From contig JAFKKH010000012.1 in NCBI GenBank assembly GCA_017305665.1, positions 62,001-126,000 on the forward strand: a stretch of 64,000 bases of DNA, in the 5' to 3' direction. The stretch comes from Hyphomicrobiales bacterium. GTDB lineage: Bacteria > Pseudomonadota > Alphaproteobacteria > Rhizobiales > Xanthobacteraceae. The translations under genes were made by a program, and so were the position numbers. Positions 34,900-43,984 of the stretch are shown here, piece by piece (positions within the stretch are counted from its first letter, which is position 1; every line of letters begins with the position of its first letter). The notes below the pieces were generated by a model, which was given only the letters and a program-made list of their open reading frames with translations, searched no databases and was not told the DNA's origin.

Positions 34900-35871
34900 C
34901 TATCCCCCCAGCGCGCCCTGCGTGTTCACATACAGCGCGTAGATCGACTGGCTGCCGGCCATGAACAGGCGGTTACGCTTCAAGCCGCCGAAGCAGACGT
35001 TGGCGCAGCGTTCGGGGAGGGCGATGCGGCCGATCAGGTCGCCGTCCGGGGCGAACACCATGACGCCGTCGAGATCGGGCGTGCCCATGCCCCAGCCGCA
35101 CCACAGGTTGCCGTCGATGTCGCAGCGCATGCCGTCGGGCGTGCCGGGGCCGGCATCGATATGCACGCGCTTGTTCGAGATCGTCTTGCCATCGGCGCTG
35201 ACGTCGTAGGCCAGAATTTTCCGGTTCGGCACGCCGCGCGATTCCACGATGTAGAGAATCTTTTCGTCGGGCGAGAAGCACAGGCCGTTCGGCCCGAGCA
35301 CGCCTTCGGCTACGATGGTGGCTTTGCCGGTCGCGCTGTCGAGCCGATAGACATTGGGCTCGATCTCGGATTCCGCCTCGTAGCCCTCGTAGTTGCCGAG
35401 CAGGCCGAATACGGGATCGGTGAACCAGATTGAGCCATCCGATTTGACGATCACGTCATTCGGCGAATTCAGCCGCTTGCCCTCGAAGGAATCCATCAGC
35501 ACCGTGATCGCGCCGTCATATTCGGTGCGCGTGATGCGGCGGCCGCCGTGCTCGCAGGTGATCAGGCGGCCCTGGCGGTCGCGGGTATGGCCGTTGGCGA
35601 AGTTCGACGGCTTGCGATAGATGCTGATGCTGCCTGTTTCCTCTTCCCACTTGAGGATGCGGTTGTTGGGAATGTCGCTGCACAGCAGATAGCGGCCGTC
35701 ACCGAACCATACCGGTCCTTCCGCCCAGCGCAGGCCGGTCGCCAAGCGTTCCACAGCGGACAGTTTCAGCCAGTATTTTTCGAAGCGCGGATCGATCGCG
35801 TGGATCGCGGGATCTGGATAATGCGTGGCGGGCTGCCATCCGGTGGTGTGGGCCGTGGGCGTGTTGGACAT
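34900..35871 (-). CDS. SMP-30/gluconolactonase family lactonase
   Basis: A 323-residue beta-propeller hydrolase. Landmarks are ATGLRWAEGPVWFGDGRYLL (metal-binding Glu in AEGPVW), LNSPNDVIVKSDGSIWFTDP (Asn/Asp ligands), and GPNGLCFSPDEKILYIVES. It probably hydrolyses a sugar lactone such as glucono-, galactono- or glucarolactone, but family members also act on other lactones. There is no signal peptide. The ATG at 35871 gives MSNTPTAHTT; an ATG at 35937 would add a basic extension. Its promoter region is shared with the divergent uronate dehydrogenase-like gene at 36010, supporting a common sugar-acid pathway. Confidence 0.88.
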   Translation of the reverse strand: MSNTPTAHTTGWQPATHYPDPAIHAIDPRFEKYWLKLSAVERLATGLRWAEGPVWFGDGRYLLCSDIPNNRILKWEEETGSISIYRKPSNFANGHTRDRQGRLITCEHGGRRITRTEYDGAITVLMDSFEGKRLNSPNDVIVKSDGSIWFTDPVFGLLGNYEGYEAESEIEPNVYRLDSATGKATIVAEGVLGPNGLCFSPDEKILYIVESRGVPNRKILAYDVSADGKTISNKRVHIDAGPGTPDGMRCDIDGNLWCGWGMGTPDLDGVMVFAPDGDLIGRIALPERCANVCFGGLKRNRLFMAGSQSIYALYVNTQGALGG

Positions 35872-36009
35872 CTTGCGCCTCGTTGTTGTGCCATTTCCTC
35901 TTGATCGTCTGCTATCATCGGGATGCTGCGGCGGCAAGCGTGCGGCCGTCTTGCCGCATGCATCGCGGCGGGCGATACTCGGTGCAATGTTGCAAGGACG
36001 GGAGACGAT

Positions 36010-36828
36010 ATGCCGCGCATTTTAATGACGGGTGCCTCGGGCGGAATCGGTACCAGTTTGCGGAAGCTGCTGCCGCCGATCTATTCCGATCTCGTGCTGA
36101 GCGACATCAAGCCGCCCGCCGATCTCGCAAAGGACGAGACGTTCAAGGCCGCGGACCTCGGCGATCTCGCGCAGGTCGAGGCGATCTGCGAGGGTGTCGA
36201 CGGCATCTTGCATTTCGGCGGCTATTCGGTCGAAGGTCCGTGGGATGCGATCCTGCAATCCAACATCATCGGCTGCTACAACCTGTTCGAGGCGGCGCGG
36301 CGCAAGGGCGTCAAGCGCGTGGTGTTCGCCTCGTCGAACCACGCGGTGGGTTTCTATCCGCGCCATCATCGCATCGGCACCGACGTCACGGCACGCCCCG
36401 ACAGCCGCTATGGCGTCAGCAAGCTGTTCGGCGAGGGCATGGGCTCGCTCTATGCCGACAAGCATGGCCTGCGCGTCACCTGCCTGCGCATCGGCAACTT
36501 CGGCGACAAGCCGATCGATCACCGGCGGCTGTCGATCTGGCTGAAGCCGGAGGACCTCATGCAGCTCTGCCGTATCGGTCTCGAGCATCCCGACATCCAT
36601 TTCGAGATCCTGTACGGCGCCTCGTACAACGAGCGGTCGTGGTGGGATAATTCGCGCGCCTACGACCTTGGCTATCGTCCGACCGGCAAGGGCGAGGATT
36701 TCGTTGCCCACGCGATGGCCGAGCAGGCGAAGCTCAAGCCCGACCCGGTCGGCGATTACTATCAGGGTGGCGCGTTCTGCGGCATGGAGTTCGATGGCGA
36801 CGCCAGCCGGATCGTGAAGTGGACATAA
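36010..36828 (+). CDS. NAD-dependent uronate dehydrogenase-like enzyme (short-chain epimerase family)
   Basis: A 272-residue SDR/epimerase-family enzyme. The Rossmann motif is TGASGGIG at residues 7-14; the catalytic pair is Y134 and K138 (RYGVSKLFGE), with serine in FASSNHAVGFYP. The SSNHAVGFY segment and length near 265 match bacterial uronate dehydrogenases, which oxidise galacturonate or glucuronate to aldarolactones. GGGAG precedes the ATG. A lactonase gene is divergent and an IlvD/Edd dehydratase follows, the set expected for oxidative uronate breakdown. A repeat lies between this gene and the next. Confidence 0.8.
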   Translation: MPRILMTGASGGIGTSLRKLLPPIYSDLVLSDIKPPADLAKDETFKAADLGDLAQVEAICEGVDGILHFGGYSVEGPWDAILQSNIIGCYNLFEAARRKGVKRVVFASSNHAVGFYPRHHRIGTDVTARPDSRYGVSKLFGEGMGSLYADKHGLRVTCLRIGNFGDKPIDHRRLSIWLKPEDLMQLCRIGLEHPDIHFEILYGASYNERSWWDNSRAYDLGYRPTGKGEDFVAHAMAEQAKLKPDPVGDYYQGGAFCGMEFDGDASRIVKWT

Positions 36829-36836
36829 AACGTGGT

Positions 36837-36903
36837 CGTCATTCCCCGATGCGCAATTGCGCATCTGGGATGCGCGTTCTCGCAGCGCAGGCGCGGAATG
36901 ACG
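36837..36903. repeat. Intergenic inverted-repeat element (CGTCATTCC...GGAATGACG)
   Basis: A 67-base element bounded by CGTCATTCC and GGAATGACG, a perfect 9-bp terminal inverted repeat, with GATGCGCAATTGCGCATC forming an 18-base palindrome inside. I recall this type of element as common in Bradyrhizobium genomes. Confidence 0.6.
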
Positions 36904-36956
36904 CTATATTTGTGATGTAAGCGTATCAACCGCTTCAAAAACAGAAAGAAACGACA

Positions 36957-38663
36957 ATGGCCGACGGACTTCGCAAGGGACTGACCAGCTATGGCGACGC
37001 CGGGTTCTCGCTGTTCCTGCGCAAGGCCTTCATCAAGGCGATGGGCTATTCCGACGATGCGCTGAACCGGCCGATCGTCGGCATCACCAACACCTACAGC
37101 GACTACAATCCCTGTCACGGCAACGTCCCCCAGATCATCGAAGCGGTGAAGCGCGGCGTCATGCTGTCCGGCGCGATGCCCATGGTGTTTCCGACGATCT
37201 CGATCGCGGAGAGCTTTTCGCACCCGACCTCGATGTATCTGCGCAACCTGATGGCGATGGATACCGAGGAGATGATCCGCGCCCAGCCGATGGACGCGGT
37301 GATCGTGATCGGCGGTTGCGACAAGACGCTGCCGGCGCAGATCATGGCGGCGGTCAGCGCCGACCTTCCGACGGTGGTGATCCCGGTCGGGCCCATGGTC
37401 GTCGGCCATCACAAGGGCGAGGTGCTGGGCGCCTGCACCGACTGCCGCCGTCTCTGGGGCAAGTATCGCGCCGGCGAGATCGACGACGTGGAGATCGAAG
37501 CGGTCAATGGCCGGCTCGCGCCTTCTGTCGGGACTTGTATGGTGATGGGCACCGCCAGCACCATGGCCTGCGTCACCGAGGCGCTTGGGCTGTCGCTGCC
37601 GATGAGTGCGACGATCCCCGCGCCGCACGCCGAGCGATTCCGTTCGGCGGAGGCCAGCGGCCGCGTCGCCGCCGAGATGGCCAAGAAGAAGGGACCGAAG
37701 CCGAGCGAATTGCTGACCGCAAAGTCGTTTCGCAATGCGCAGGTGGTGCTGCAGGCGATCGGCGGCTCGACCAACGGGCTCATCCATCTCACCGCCATCG
37801 CCGGACGCACCAAGCATCGCATCGAGCTCGAGGCCTTCGACAAGCTCGGCCGCGAGGTGCCGGTGCTGATCGATCTCAAGCCATCCGGCGATCACTACAT
37901 GGAGCATTTCCATCATGCCGGCGGCGTGCCGAAATTGATGGCACAGCTCGGCGATCTCATCGACCTCGACCAGACAACCATCACCGGCCAGACGTTGCGC
38001 GAGGTCGTCGCGGGTGCCGAGGAGGTGCCGGGACAGGATGTCATTCGTCCGCGCGGCAAGCCGATCAAGCCGGAAGGCGCGATGGCGGTGCTGCACGGCA
38101 ATCTGGCGCCGCGCGGCGCGGTCATCAAGCATTCCGCGGCGTCGCCGAAACTGCTGCAGCACACCGGGCGCGCGGTCGTGTTCGAATCCGTCGAGGACAT
38201 GACGTTGCGGGTGGACGATCCCGCGCTCGATGTGAAAGCCGACGACGTGCTGGTGCTGCGCAATGCCGGACCGAAGGGCGCGCCGGGCATGCCGGAAGCC
38301 GGCTATCTGCCGATTCCGAAGAAGCTCGCGCGCGAGGGTGTCAAGGACATGGTGCGGATTTCCGATGCGCGCATGAGCGGCACGGCGTTCGGCACCATCG
38401 TGCTGCACATCACGCCGGAGTCGGCGGACGGCGGGCCGCTGGCGCTGATCCGCAGCGGTGATCAGATCCGGCTCGATGTCGCTGGCCGCCGCATCGATCT
38501 GTTGGTCGATGAGGCCGAATTGAAGAAGCGGCGCGCGGCGCAGCCGAAGGCCGCGACGCCCGACTGGGCGAAGCGCGGCTACGCGCACCTGTTCAATGAA
38601 ACGATTCTGCAGGCCGACGAGGGCTGCGATTTCGATTTCATGACGGAGCAGGGAAAGAAGTAG
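36957..38663 (+). CDS. IlvD/Edd family sugar-acid dehydratase
   Basis: A 568-residue Fe-S dehydratase. Three cysteines that could hold the cluster are visible: NPCHGNVPQ, IGGCDKTLPA and GTCMVMGTAST. The C-terminal half has VIRPRGKPIKPEGAMAVLHG and the SDARMSGTAFGT motif. Relatives are dihydroxyacid dehydratase (IlvD) and aldonic-acid dehydratases such as arabonate, gluconate and galactonate types. Its context (uronate dehydrogenase, lactonase) favours a sugar-acid dehydratase over IlvD. It would produce 2-keto-3-deoxy acids. A terminator follows. It shows no signal peptide and normal length. Confidence 0.88.
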   Translation: MADGLRKGLTSYGDAGFSLFLRKAFIKAMGYSDDALNRPIVGITNTYSDYNPCHGNVPQIIEAVKRGVMLSGAMPMVFPTISIAESFSHPTSMYLRNLMAMDTEEMIRAQPMDAVIVIGGCDKTLPAQIMAAVSADLPTVVIPVGPMVVGHHKGEVLGACTDCRRLWGKYRAGEIDDVEIEAVNGRLAPSVGTCMVMGTASTMACVTEALGLSLPMSATIPAPHAERFRSAEASGRVAAEMAKKKGPKPSELLTAKSFRNAQVVLQAIGGSTNGLIHLTAIAGRTKHRIELEAFDKLGREVPVLIDLKPSGDHYMEHFHHAGGVPKLMAQLGDLIDLDQTTITGQTLREVVAGAEEVPGQDVIRPRGKPIKPEGAMAVLHGNLAPRGAVIKHSAASPKLLQHTGRAVVFESVEDMTLRVDDPALDVKADDVLVLRNAGPKGAPGMPEAGYLPIPKKLAREGVKDMVRISDARMSGTAFGTIVLHITPESADGGPLALIRSGDQIRLDVAGRRIDLLVDEAELKKRRAAQPKAATPDWAKRGYAHLFNETILQADEGCDFDFMTEQGKK

Positions 38664-38679
38664 TCGAATCCGAAACTTC

Positions 38680-38706
38680 AAGCCGCCGAGTGACCGGCGG
38701 TTTTGG
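38680..38706 (+). terminator. Terminator after the IlvD/Edd gene
   Basis: AAGCCGCC pairs with GGCGGTTT (one G-T pair) around GAGTGACC, with T residues following. Confidence 0.7.
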
Positions 38707-38716
38707 GCGTGATTCG

Positions 38717-39718
38717 CTAGCGATCATGCTCGGGCTTGGTGCTTTCCGCAAAATGCCTGCGGAAAAACGCAACGACATCTCCGTGAAGCCTGCTGTGGAA
38801 ACCGGCGCGATCGAAGCCCGGCGCATCGGTGCAGACAGCGGGGTTGGCCTGCGTTTCCTTCGCAGTACAGGTCGCGAGAAAGGAAAAGTGTTTAGCCTTT
38901 TCAACAAAGTGATAGTCCGGCTTTGTCGGGAGCCGCTGGTTCATAGCTGCTGCACAGCAGCCGGATAGGCCGTCAGCTTTTTGCGCCGGGTCGGAACTCC
39001 ACAATTGTACCGGGACCGTTATTCCTTGGAGGCTCTCCTTGGGGAAGAAGAACACCGGATAAGGATCGATGATGACGGCGGCCTTGACTCGTGGGTCGTG
39101 AACGATCGGCCGTTCGGGAAGCTCGCCGTTTTCGAGTTGCTTGCAAGCCTGCAAGGACGACGTTTGGCAACCGGCCAGCCCTTTTTGCAAGACGGGATTT
39201 CCGCCGATGACGGCGAGGCCGGTATAGCCGCCAAACGAGAAACCATAGAGCCCGATACGCTCAGCATCTATACGGGCAGCATGCGGCCATGTCTGAAGCA
39301 TGTAGTCGATCAGCCGCCTTATATCCATCGGGCGTTCGATGAGAATAGAAAGGCTGTCGGTGCGGCTCGTATCGCGCCAGGTGTCGCCGGGATGATTGAG
39401 CGTTGCGACCACAAAGCCAGCATCGGCCAGAGCTTCTGCTGTGTCGTGATGACCGCCGAACCATCCTCGCCTTCCATGCGACAGTACAATGAGGGGAAGC
39501 TTTTCTCCGGTGACCGGACACCCGGGCACGGCCAGGAACGTCGCTCCTCGTGCATCCATTTCCTTGGGCGGCTCCGAGCAAGGAGTCCAGACCAGGAGTC
39601 TGATCGCGGGTCCCTCGGAGTCGGCGGGAATGTCGAAATTCTTCACTCCCGCAGCTTGCGCTGCAGTGATTCCCAAGAAAGCGAGCAAAGTGGAGACGAG
39701 TGCGAGCAGATGCATCAT
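38717..39718 (-). CDS. Secreted alpha/beta hydrolase (dienelactone hydrolase/PAF acetylhydrolase-like)
   Basis: A 333-residue protein with a signal peptide (MMHLLALVSTLLAFLGITAAQA). The nucleophile elbow is G-F-S-F-G-G near residue 175, in IGLYGFSFGGYTGLAV; the oxyanion strand is PLIVLSHGRRGWFGGHHD. Seven or more cysteines in the second half imply a disulfide-bonded periplasmic enzyme. It probably cleaves an ester or lactone. Its coding DNA looks noticeably richer in A+T than neighbours, and it is the only minus-strand gene in its immediate stretch, so transfer is possible. Convergent to the IlvD/Edd gene, with a terminator between. Confidence 0.78.
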   Translation of the reverse strand: MMHLLALVSTLLAFLGITAAQAAGVKNFDIPADSEGPAIRLLVWTPCSEPPKEMDARGATFLAVPGCPVTGEKLPLIVLSHGRRGWFGGHHDTAEALADAGFVVATLNHPGDTWRDTSRTDSLSILIERPMDIRRLIDYMLQTWPHAARIDAERIGLYGFSFGGYTGLAVIGGNPVLQKGLAGCQTSSLQACKQLENGELPERPIVHDPRVKAAVIIDPYPVFFFPKESLQGITVPVQLWSSDPAQKADGLSGCCAAAMNQRLPTKPDYHFVEKAKHFSFLATCTAKETQANPAVCTDAPGFDRAGFHSRLHGDVVAFFRRHFAESTKPEHDR

Positions 39719-39762
39719 TGCTCTCCTGCGCCGTGCGGCGTACCGCCTGCAAGGAAGATTCT

Positions 39763-40566
39763 CTACTTCCCCTTGTCCAGAAACCTCTTCACCGCGGCGC
39801 GGAAATCGTCGGTGTGCATGCAGTCGATGATGGCGTCTTTCTCGGCGTCGAGCTGCGCGTCGATCGGATTGGTGGCCGCGCTGTGGATCAGTGCCTTGGT
39901 GGCCGCGATCGCTGACAGCGGATTTTTCGCGAGCCGTTCGGCGAGTGCGCGCGTCGCGGCTTTCAACTCACTCGCCGGAACGACCTTGGCGAGCAGCCCC
40001 CATTCATAGGCCTGTGCCGCTGAAAAGCTGTCCTCCGCCAGGAATATCTGCAGAGCGCGGCGCGCGCCGACCGCGCTCACCACACCCACCGTGCCGCCGC
40101 CGTCGGGCGAGACGCCGATTTTGGCGTAGGCCGGGGTGAACCGCGCGTCATCGGTCGCGATGCATAGGTCGCCGACGAAAGCGAGCGACAGGCCCGCACC
40201 GGCGGCCGAGCCATGCACGCTGGTCAGCACGATCTTGTTCATGCGCCGCAGCGTCTGGATGAACGCGTGATAGTGCAGCAGCAACTCGCCGACGACCGGC
40301 GCGACAGTGTCGGCGGCGGAGGCGGCGCCGATGGTCTGAAGGTCGCCGCCGGCGGAAAAGGCGCGGCCTTCACCCTGAATCACCAGCACGCGGAGGTCGT
40401 CGTTGGCCTCGACCTCGGCCGCCAGGTGCTCCAGCTTTTTGGCAATAGGGAGGTTGATCGAATTGAACGCCGCCGGCCGATTAAGCGTGATGGTGGCGAT
40501 GGCGCCATCGATCGCGAGCAAAGCGGGGTCGTCGACCATGGCGGGAGCAGTTGTGGGGGGTGTCAT
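39763..40566 (-). CDS. Enoyl-CoA hydratase/isomerase family protein
   Basis: A 267-residue crotonase-fold enzyme. The oxyanion hole regions are GEGRAFSAGGDLQTI (first) and GSAAGAGLSLAFVGDLC (second), both typical. The catalytic Glu pair of hydratases is not obvious: the second site reads TPAYAKIGVSPDGGGT with an Asp where hydratases usually have a Glu, so isomerase or another crotonase reaction is possible. ATG at 40566 gives MTPPTTAPAMVDDP. It is divergent from the CYP199-like P450 gene by 143 bases. Confidence 0.82.
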   Translation of the reverse strand: MTPPTTAPAMVDDPALLAIDGAIATITLNRPAAFNSINLPIAKKLEHLAAEVEANDDLRVLVIQGEGRAFSAGGDLQTIGAASAADTVAPVVGELLLHYHAFIQTLRRMNKIVLTSVHGSAAGAGLSLAFVGDLCIATDDARFTPAYAKIGVSPDGGGTVGVVSAVGARRALQIFLAEDSFSAAQAYEWGLLAKVVPASELKAATRALAERLAKNPLSAIAATKALIHSAATNPIDAQLDAEKDAIIDCMHTDDFRAAVKRFLDKGK

Positions 40567-40709
40567 GTTCCGATGGCCTCCGGTTGCAAGCGAGTGCAAG
40601 CAGTTAAATCGCAGATGTGATGGGGTGACAATCCCAGGTCGGGCCGTCAAACTGCGTCGCATCGAAGCGAATGCTACCGCGCCGCAAAAAGACGATGGGT
40701 GGAGCTGAG

Positions 40710-41915
40710 ATGACAAGCGATCAGGCAACTTTGACCCGACCGGTTTCGTCCATTGACCCGTTTTCGGACGATTTCCTGGCCGATCCCTATCCGCACCATC
40801 ATGCGCTGCGCGAGGCGGGGCCTGCAGTCTGGCTCGAGCGCTACGGGATATGGGCAATGGCGCGCCATGAGCAGGTGCGCGATGCTTTGACGGATTGGCA
40901 AACCTATTGTTCGGGGGCGGGTGTCGGCCTCAGCGATTTCCGCAAGGAGCCGCCATGGCGCCCACCGAGCATCATTCTGGAGGCCGATCCTCCGCTGCAC
41001 ACCAAGACGCGCGCCGTGCTGAACCGGATTCTCTCGCCGGGTGCAATCAAGGTGTTGCGCGAGACGTTTGACCGCGAGGCTGAAACGCTGGTTGCGCGGC
41101 TGGTCGAGCGTCGCGAGTTCGATGGCGTGGCTGATCTGGCCGAGCCCTATCCGCTGAAGGTCTTTCCGGATGCGGTCGGGCTATCCGCCGACGGCCGGGA
41201 AAATCTGCTGCCCTATGGCAACATGGTCTTCAACTCATTCGGGCCCCGGAACGACCTGTTCAATCGCGCGATGGCGAATGCCGGTCCGGTGCGCGACTGG
41301 ATCATGTCGAAGTGCAGCCGTGTGGCGCTGGCGCCGGATGGATTGGGCATGCAGATTTTTCACGCGGTGGATTCCGGTGAGCTGACGGAAGACGAGGCGG
41401 GCATGCTGGTGCGATCGTTCCTGTCGGCGGGCATCGATACGACGGTCTACGGTCTCGGCAACACGCTCTACTGCCTGGCCCGCCATCCTCGACAGTGGGC
41501 CAATCTGCGCGAAAATCCCGCACTGATCCGGGGCGCCTTCGAGGAGGTGCTGCGCTTCGAGGCGCCCGTGCAGACTTTTTTCCGCACCACGACCCGGGAC
41601 GTCGATGTCGGCGGTATCCGGCTTGGTGACGGCGAAAAGGTGTTGCTGTTTCTGGCCGCCGCCAATCGCGATCCGCGGCGCTGGGAGAATGCGGACAGGT
41701 TCGACGTGACGCGGCGTGCGACGGGGCACATGACGTTCGGCACCGGCATTCACGGCTGCGTCGGACAGGCGGTGGCGCGGCTGGAGGTGGAAGCGATTTT
41801 GAGTCAACTCGTCAAGCGCGTCGCGGCGATCGAGATGACGGGCGAGCCGCAACGACGCCTGAACAATACGTTGCGCGGGTTCGATCATCTGCCGCTGCGT
41901 TTCGTGCCGGCTTAG
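40710..41915 (+). CDS. Cytochrome P450, CYP199-like
   Basis: A 401-residue soluble bacterial P450. The haem-binding loop FGTGIHGCVG carries the axial cysteine near residue 350; the I-helix has SAGIDTTV, and E-x-x-R lies in FEEVLRFEAP. Segments such as GVGLSDFRKEPPWRPPS, AVLNRILSP, GRENLLPYGNMVFNSFGP and QTFFRTTTRDV closely resemble CYP199A2 of Rhodopseudomonas palustris, which O-demethylates 4-methoxybenzoate. The likely substrate is a para-substituted benzoate, but not certain. No ferredoxin or reductase gene is adjacent. GGAG precedes the ATG by five bases. It is convergent to a ribokinase gene, overlapping its stop by four bases. Confidence 0.88.
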   Translation: MTSDQATLTRPVSSIDPFSDDFLADPYPHHHALREAGPAVWLERYGIWAMARHEQVRDALTDWQTYCSGAGVGLSDFRKEPPWRPPSIILEADPPLHTKTRAVLNRILSPGAIKVLRETFDREAETLVARLVERREFDGVADLAEPYPLKVFPDAVGLSADGRENLLPYGNMVFNSFGPRNDLFNRAMANAGPVRDWIMSKCSRVALAPDGLGMQIFHAVDSGELTEDEAGMLVRSFLSAGIDTTVYGLGNTLYCLARHPRQWANLRENPALIRGAFEEVLRFEAPVQTFFRTTTRDVDVGGIRLGDGEKVLLFLAAANRDPRRWENADRFDVTRRATGHMTFGTGIHGCVGQAVARLEVEAILSQLVKRVAAIEMTGEPQRRLNNTLRGFDHLPLRFVPA

Positions 41916-42826
41916 CCTTCGACCTGCGCCGCGACTTCCGCCGCCGAGGGCATTGCCGGTGCGGCGCCCACGCGCTGCACGCAAAGTGATGCGGCCACAT
42001 TGGCATAGTGCAACGCGTCGCGAACGGTGTGTCGCCGTGCGAGCCGCGCAGCGACGGCGCCGACAAAGCAGTCGCCCGCGCCGGTGGTGTCCACCGCCGT
42101 CACCGGGCGGCCGGGCTCGCCATGCGGCTCGCCCCCGATCAATGCCAGAAAGCCGCGCGGTCCCAATGTCACGCAGATCGTCTGACGGGAATCGGTTTGC
42201 AGCGAGCGTGCGGCCTCGAGGATGGTGGCGGGATCGCTGGTCGGGCCGATCTCGCGCTTTGCGAAAAAGCCGAGCTCGGTTTCGTTGAGGATCAGGACAT
42301 CGGCGAGCCCGAGCAACCTGCGGTCGCAGGGCAGGGCCGGCGCGGGATTGAGAATTGTCGTTGCGCCGACCGTGCGCGCCCGTTCGAGGAAGGCCGTCAC
42401 CGCGGGCAACGGAGTTTCGAACTGACAGACCGCGATATCGTCGGCGGCGAGCGGAGGTGCCGCGACATCGGCCGCATTCACGGATGCATTCGCGCCGGGA
42501 ATGACCACGATGGTGTTGTCACCATCCGCAACGGTGATGATGGCGGTCCCTGTCGGCGCGTCGGCGGTGTCGCGCAGGAAGTCGAGATCGAGATCGGTGG
42601 CGGCGAGGAAGGCGCGGAGGTCGCGGCCGAACGCATCCCGGCCGAGACAGCCGATCAGCGTCGTCGGAGCGCCGAGTTTCGACGCGGCAATGGCCTGGTT
42701 GGCGCCCTTGCCGCCAGGAAGAAACAGCACCTCGTGGCCTGCGACGGTCTCGCCGATCCGGGGATGGCGGCCAGCTTTCACCACCACGTCCATATTGATG
42801 CTTCCGGCAACGAGGACGCGGCCCAT
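41912..42826 (-). CDS. rbsK: Ribokinase
   Basis: A 304-residue PfkB-family kinase that phosphorylates ribose at O5 with ATP. N-terminal signature is GSINMDVVVKAGRHPRIGET, then PGGKGANQAIAASKLGA (the substrate lid and GGKGAN motif); the anion-hole/catalytic motif is DTTGAGDCFVGA with the catalytic Asp. Length and motifs are typical for RbsK. A second PfkB kinase lies just upstream on the same strand (22-base gap), suggesting a two-kinase operon. There is no ribose transporter in the window. Confidence 0.88.
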   Translation of the reverse strand: MGRVLVAGSINMDVVVKAGRHPRIGETVAGHEVLFLPGGKGANQAIAASKLGAPTTLIGCLGRDAFGRDLRAFLAATDLDLDFLRDTADAPTGTAIITVADGDNTIVVIPGANASVNAADVAAPPLAADDIAVCQFETPLPAVTAFLERARTVGATTILNPAPALPCDRRLLGLADVLILNETELGFFAKREIGPTSDPATILEAARSLQTDSRQTICVTLGPRGFLALIGGEPHGEPGRPVTAVDTTGAGDCFVGAVAARLARRHTVRDALHYANVAASLCVQRVGAAPAMPSAAEVAAQVEG

Positions 42827-42847
42827 ACGGATGATGCTCCGGTGCGA

Positions 42848-43741
42848 TCAGACCGCGGTTTCGAATTCACGCCGCACGCCGGCGATATCGGTCAGCGTCG
42901 GCAGGCCGGCCTCGTTGCCGAGCCGCTGGATCTTGTAGGTCGACGCGGCGCGCGCGAAGTTGAAATGCTCGGCCCAGCTCAAGGCGGGATTGCTGAGATA
43001 GGAGTAAACATAGGCGCCGTGGAAGACGTCGCCGGCGCCGTTGGTGTCGATGACGCGGTCGCGCGCGATGCCGAGCGCGGGCAGCGCATGGACGGTGCCT
43101 GTCTCGTCGTACCAGAGCAGGCCGCGTTCGCCCATGGTGACTCCACCGACGCGGCAGCCGCGGCTTTTGAGATAGTCGAGCATCGCGCCCGGCTGCATCT
43201 CCATCTGTTCGCACAGCCGCTCGGCGACGATCGCGACATCGATGAACTGCAAGACCTCGTGCGTGTTCGATCGCAGGCCGCCGCCGTCGAGCGAGGTGAG
43301 GATGCCGGCTTCGCGGCACAGCTTTGCGTAATGAATGGCGGCATCGGGTTGGTGACCGTCGATGTGCAAGGCGCGGCAGCCGCCGAGGTTGAGGATCGGA
43401 AACGGATGGATGTGCTCGTCGTCGCGGCAGCGCACGATGGCGCGCTTGCCGTCCTTCGGCATGATGAAGGATAGCGACGATGTCTGCACCTTTCGCGGAT
43501 GCACCGAGATGCCGTATTTCGCCGTCATGTCCTGAAACATCCGGCCGAGCCAGTCGTTTGCCACCGTCGCCATCAGATCCGGCACGATGCCGAGCTTGGC
43601 GCAGCAGAACGCCGCGGTGACCGCGTTGCCGCCGAACGAGACGGCGTAGGCCGATGCGACATGCTTCTCGTCACCGGTCGGCATATGATCGGTGATGAAG
43701 GTGACGTCGATGTAGGTTTGTCCGATAAAGAGAGCTTCCAT
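42848..43741 (-). CDS. PfkB-family carbohydrate kinase, substrate unknown
   Basis: A 297-residue kinase distinct from the ribokinase next to it. It has an N-terminal GQTYIDVTFITDHMPTGDE, SFGGNAVTAAFCCAKLG, and the anion-hole motif DTNGAGDVFHGAY. ATG at 43741 gives MEALFIGQTYID; the longer in-frame extension to 43846 is not expected for the family. The protein could phosphorylate a sugar, nucleoside or sugar acid; similar proteins include 2-keto-3-deoxygluconate, fructose and sulfofructose kinases. It is the first gene of a pair with rbsK. Confidence 0.8.
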   Translation of the reverse strand: MEALFIGQTYIDVTFITDHMPTGDEKHVASAYAVSFGGNAVTAAFCCAKLGIVPDLMATVANDWLGRMFQDMTAKYGISVHPRKVQTSSLSFIMPKDGKRAIVRCRDDEHIHPFPILNLGGCRALHIDGHQPDAAIHYAKLCREAGILTSLDGGGLRSNTHEVLQFIDVAIVAERLCEQMEMQPGAMLDYLKSRGCRVGGVTMGERGLLWYDETGTVHALPALGIARDRVIDTNGAGDVFHGAYVYSYLSNPALSWAEHFNFARAASTYKIQRLGNEAGLPTLTDIAGVRREFETAV

Positions 43742-43861
43742 TGAATGATCCGTGGCGCTTATCGATCGTGTTTCAATCAGTGGTGAGCGAGATGGCTTCG
43801 ACGTTGACACCCTCGTGCGGCCGGCTCTAACTGCTCTCGTCATCATTCGGCTGCATCACGA

Positions 43862-43867
43862 TATAAT
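43862..43867 (+). promoter_or_regulatory. Possible -10 element upstream of the glutamate dehydrogenase-type gene
   Basis: A perfect TATAAT lies about 118 bases before the start codon at 43985. No good -35 was found at 16-18 bases. Confidence 0.3.
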
Positions 43868-43984
43868 GTCTGTGACGATAAGGCACAACAATGGCTGAAT
43901 CGATGTCGTTGAAATGCACCCACCGCAAATTAATCGCCGAGTGCGCCCAGGGTTCCTGAACGAGGATCACGAGAGGAGATAGCG

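Noticed and set aside
43891-43959. 22-codon frame between the PfkB kinase and the glutamate dehydrogenase-type gene
   Set aside because: No clear ribosome-binding site and no composition or conservation signal.
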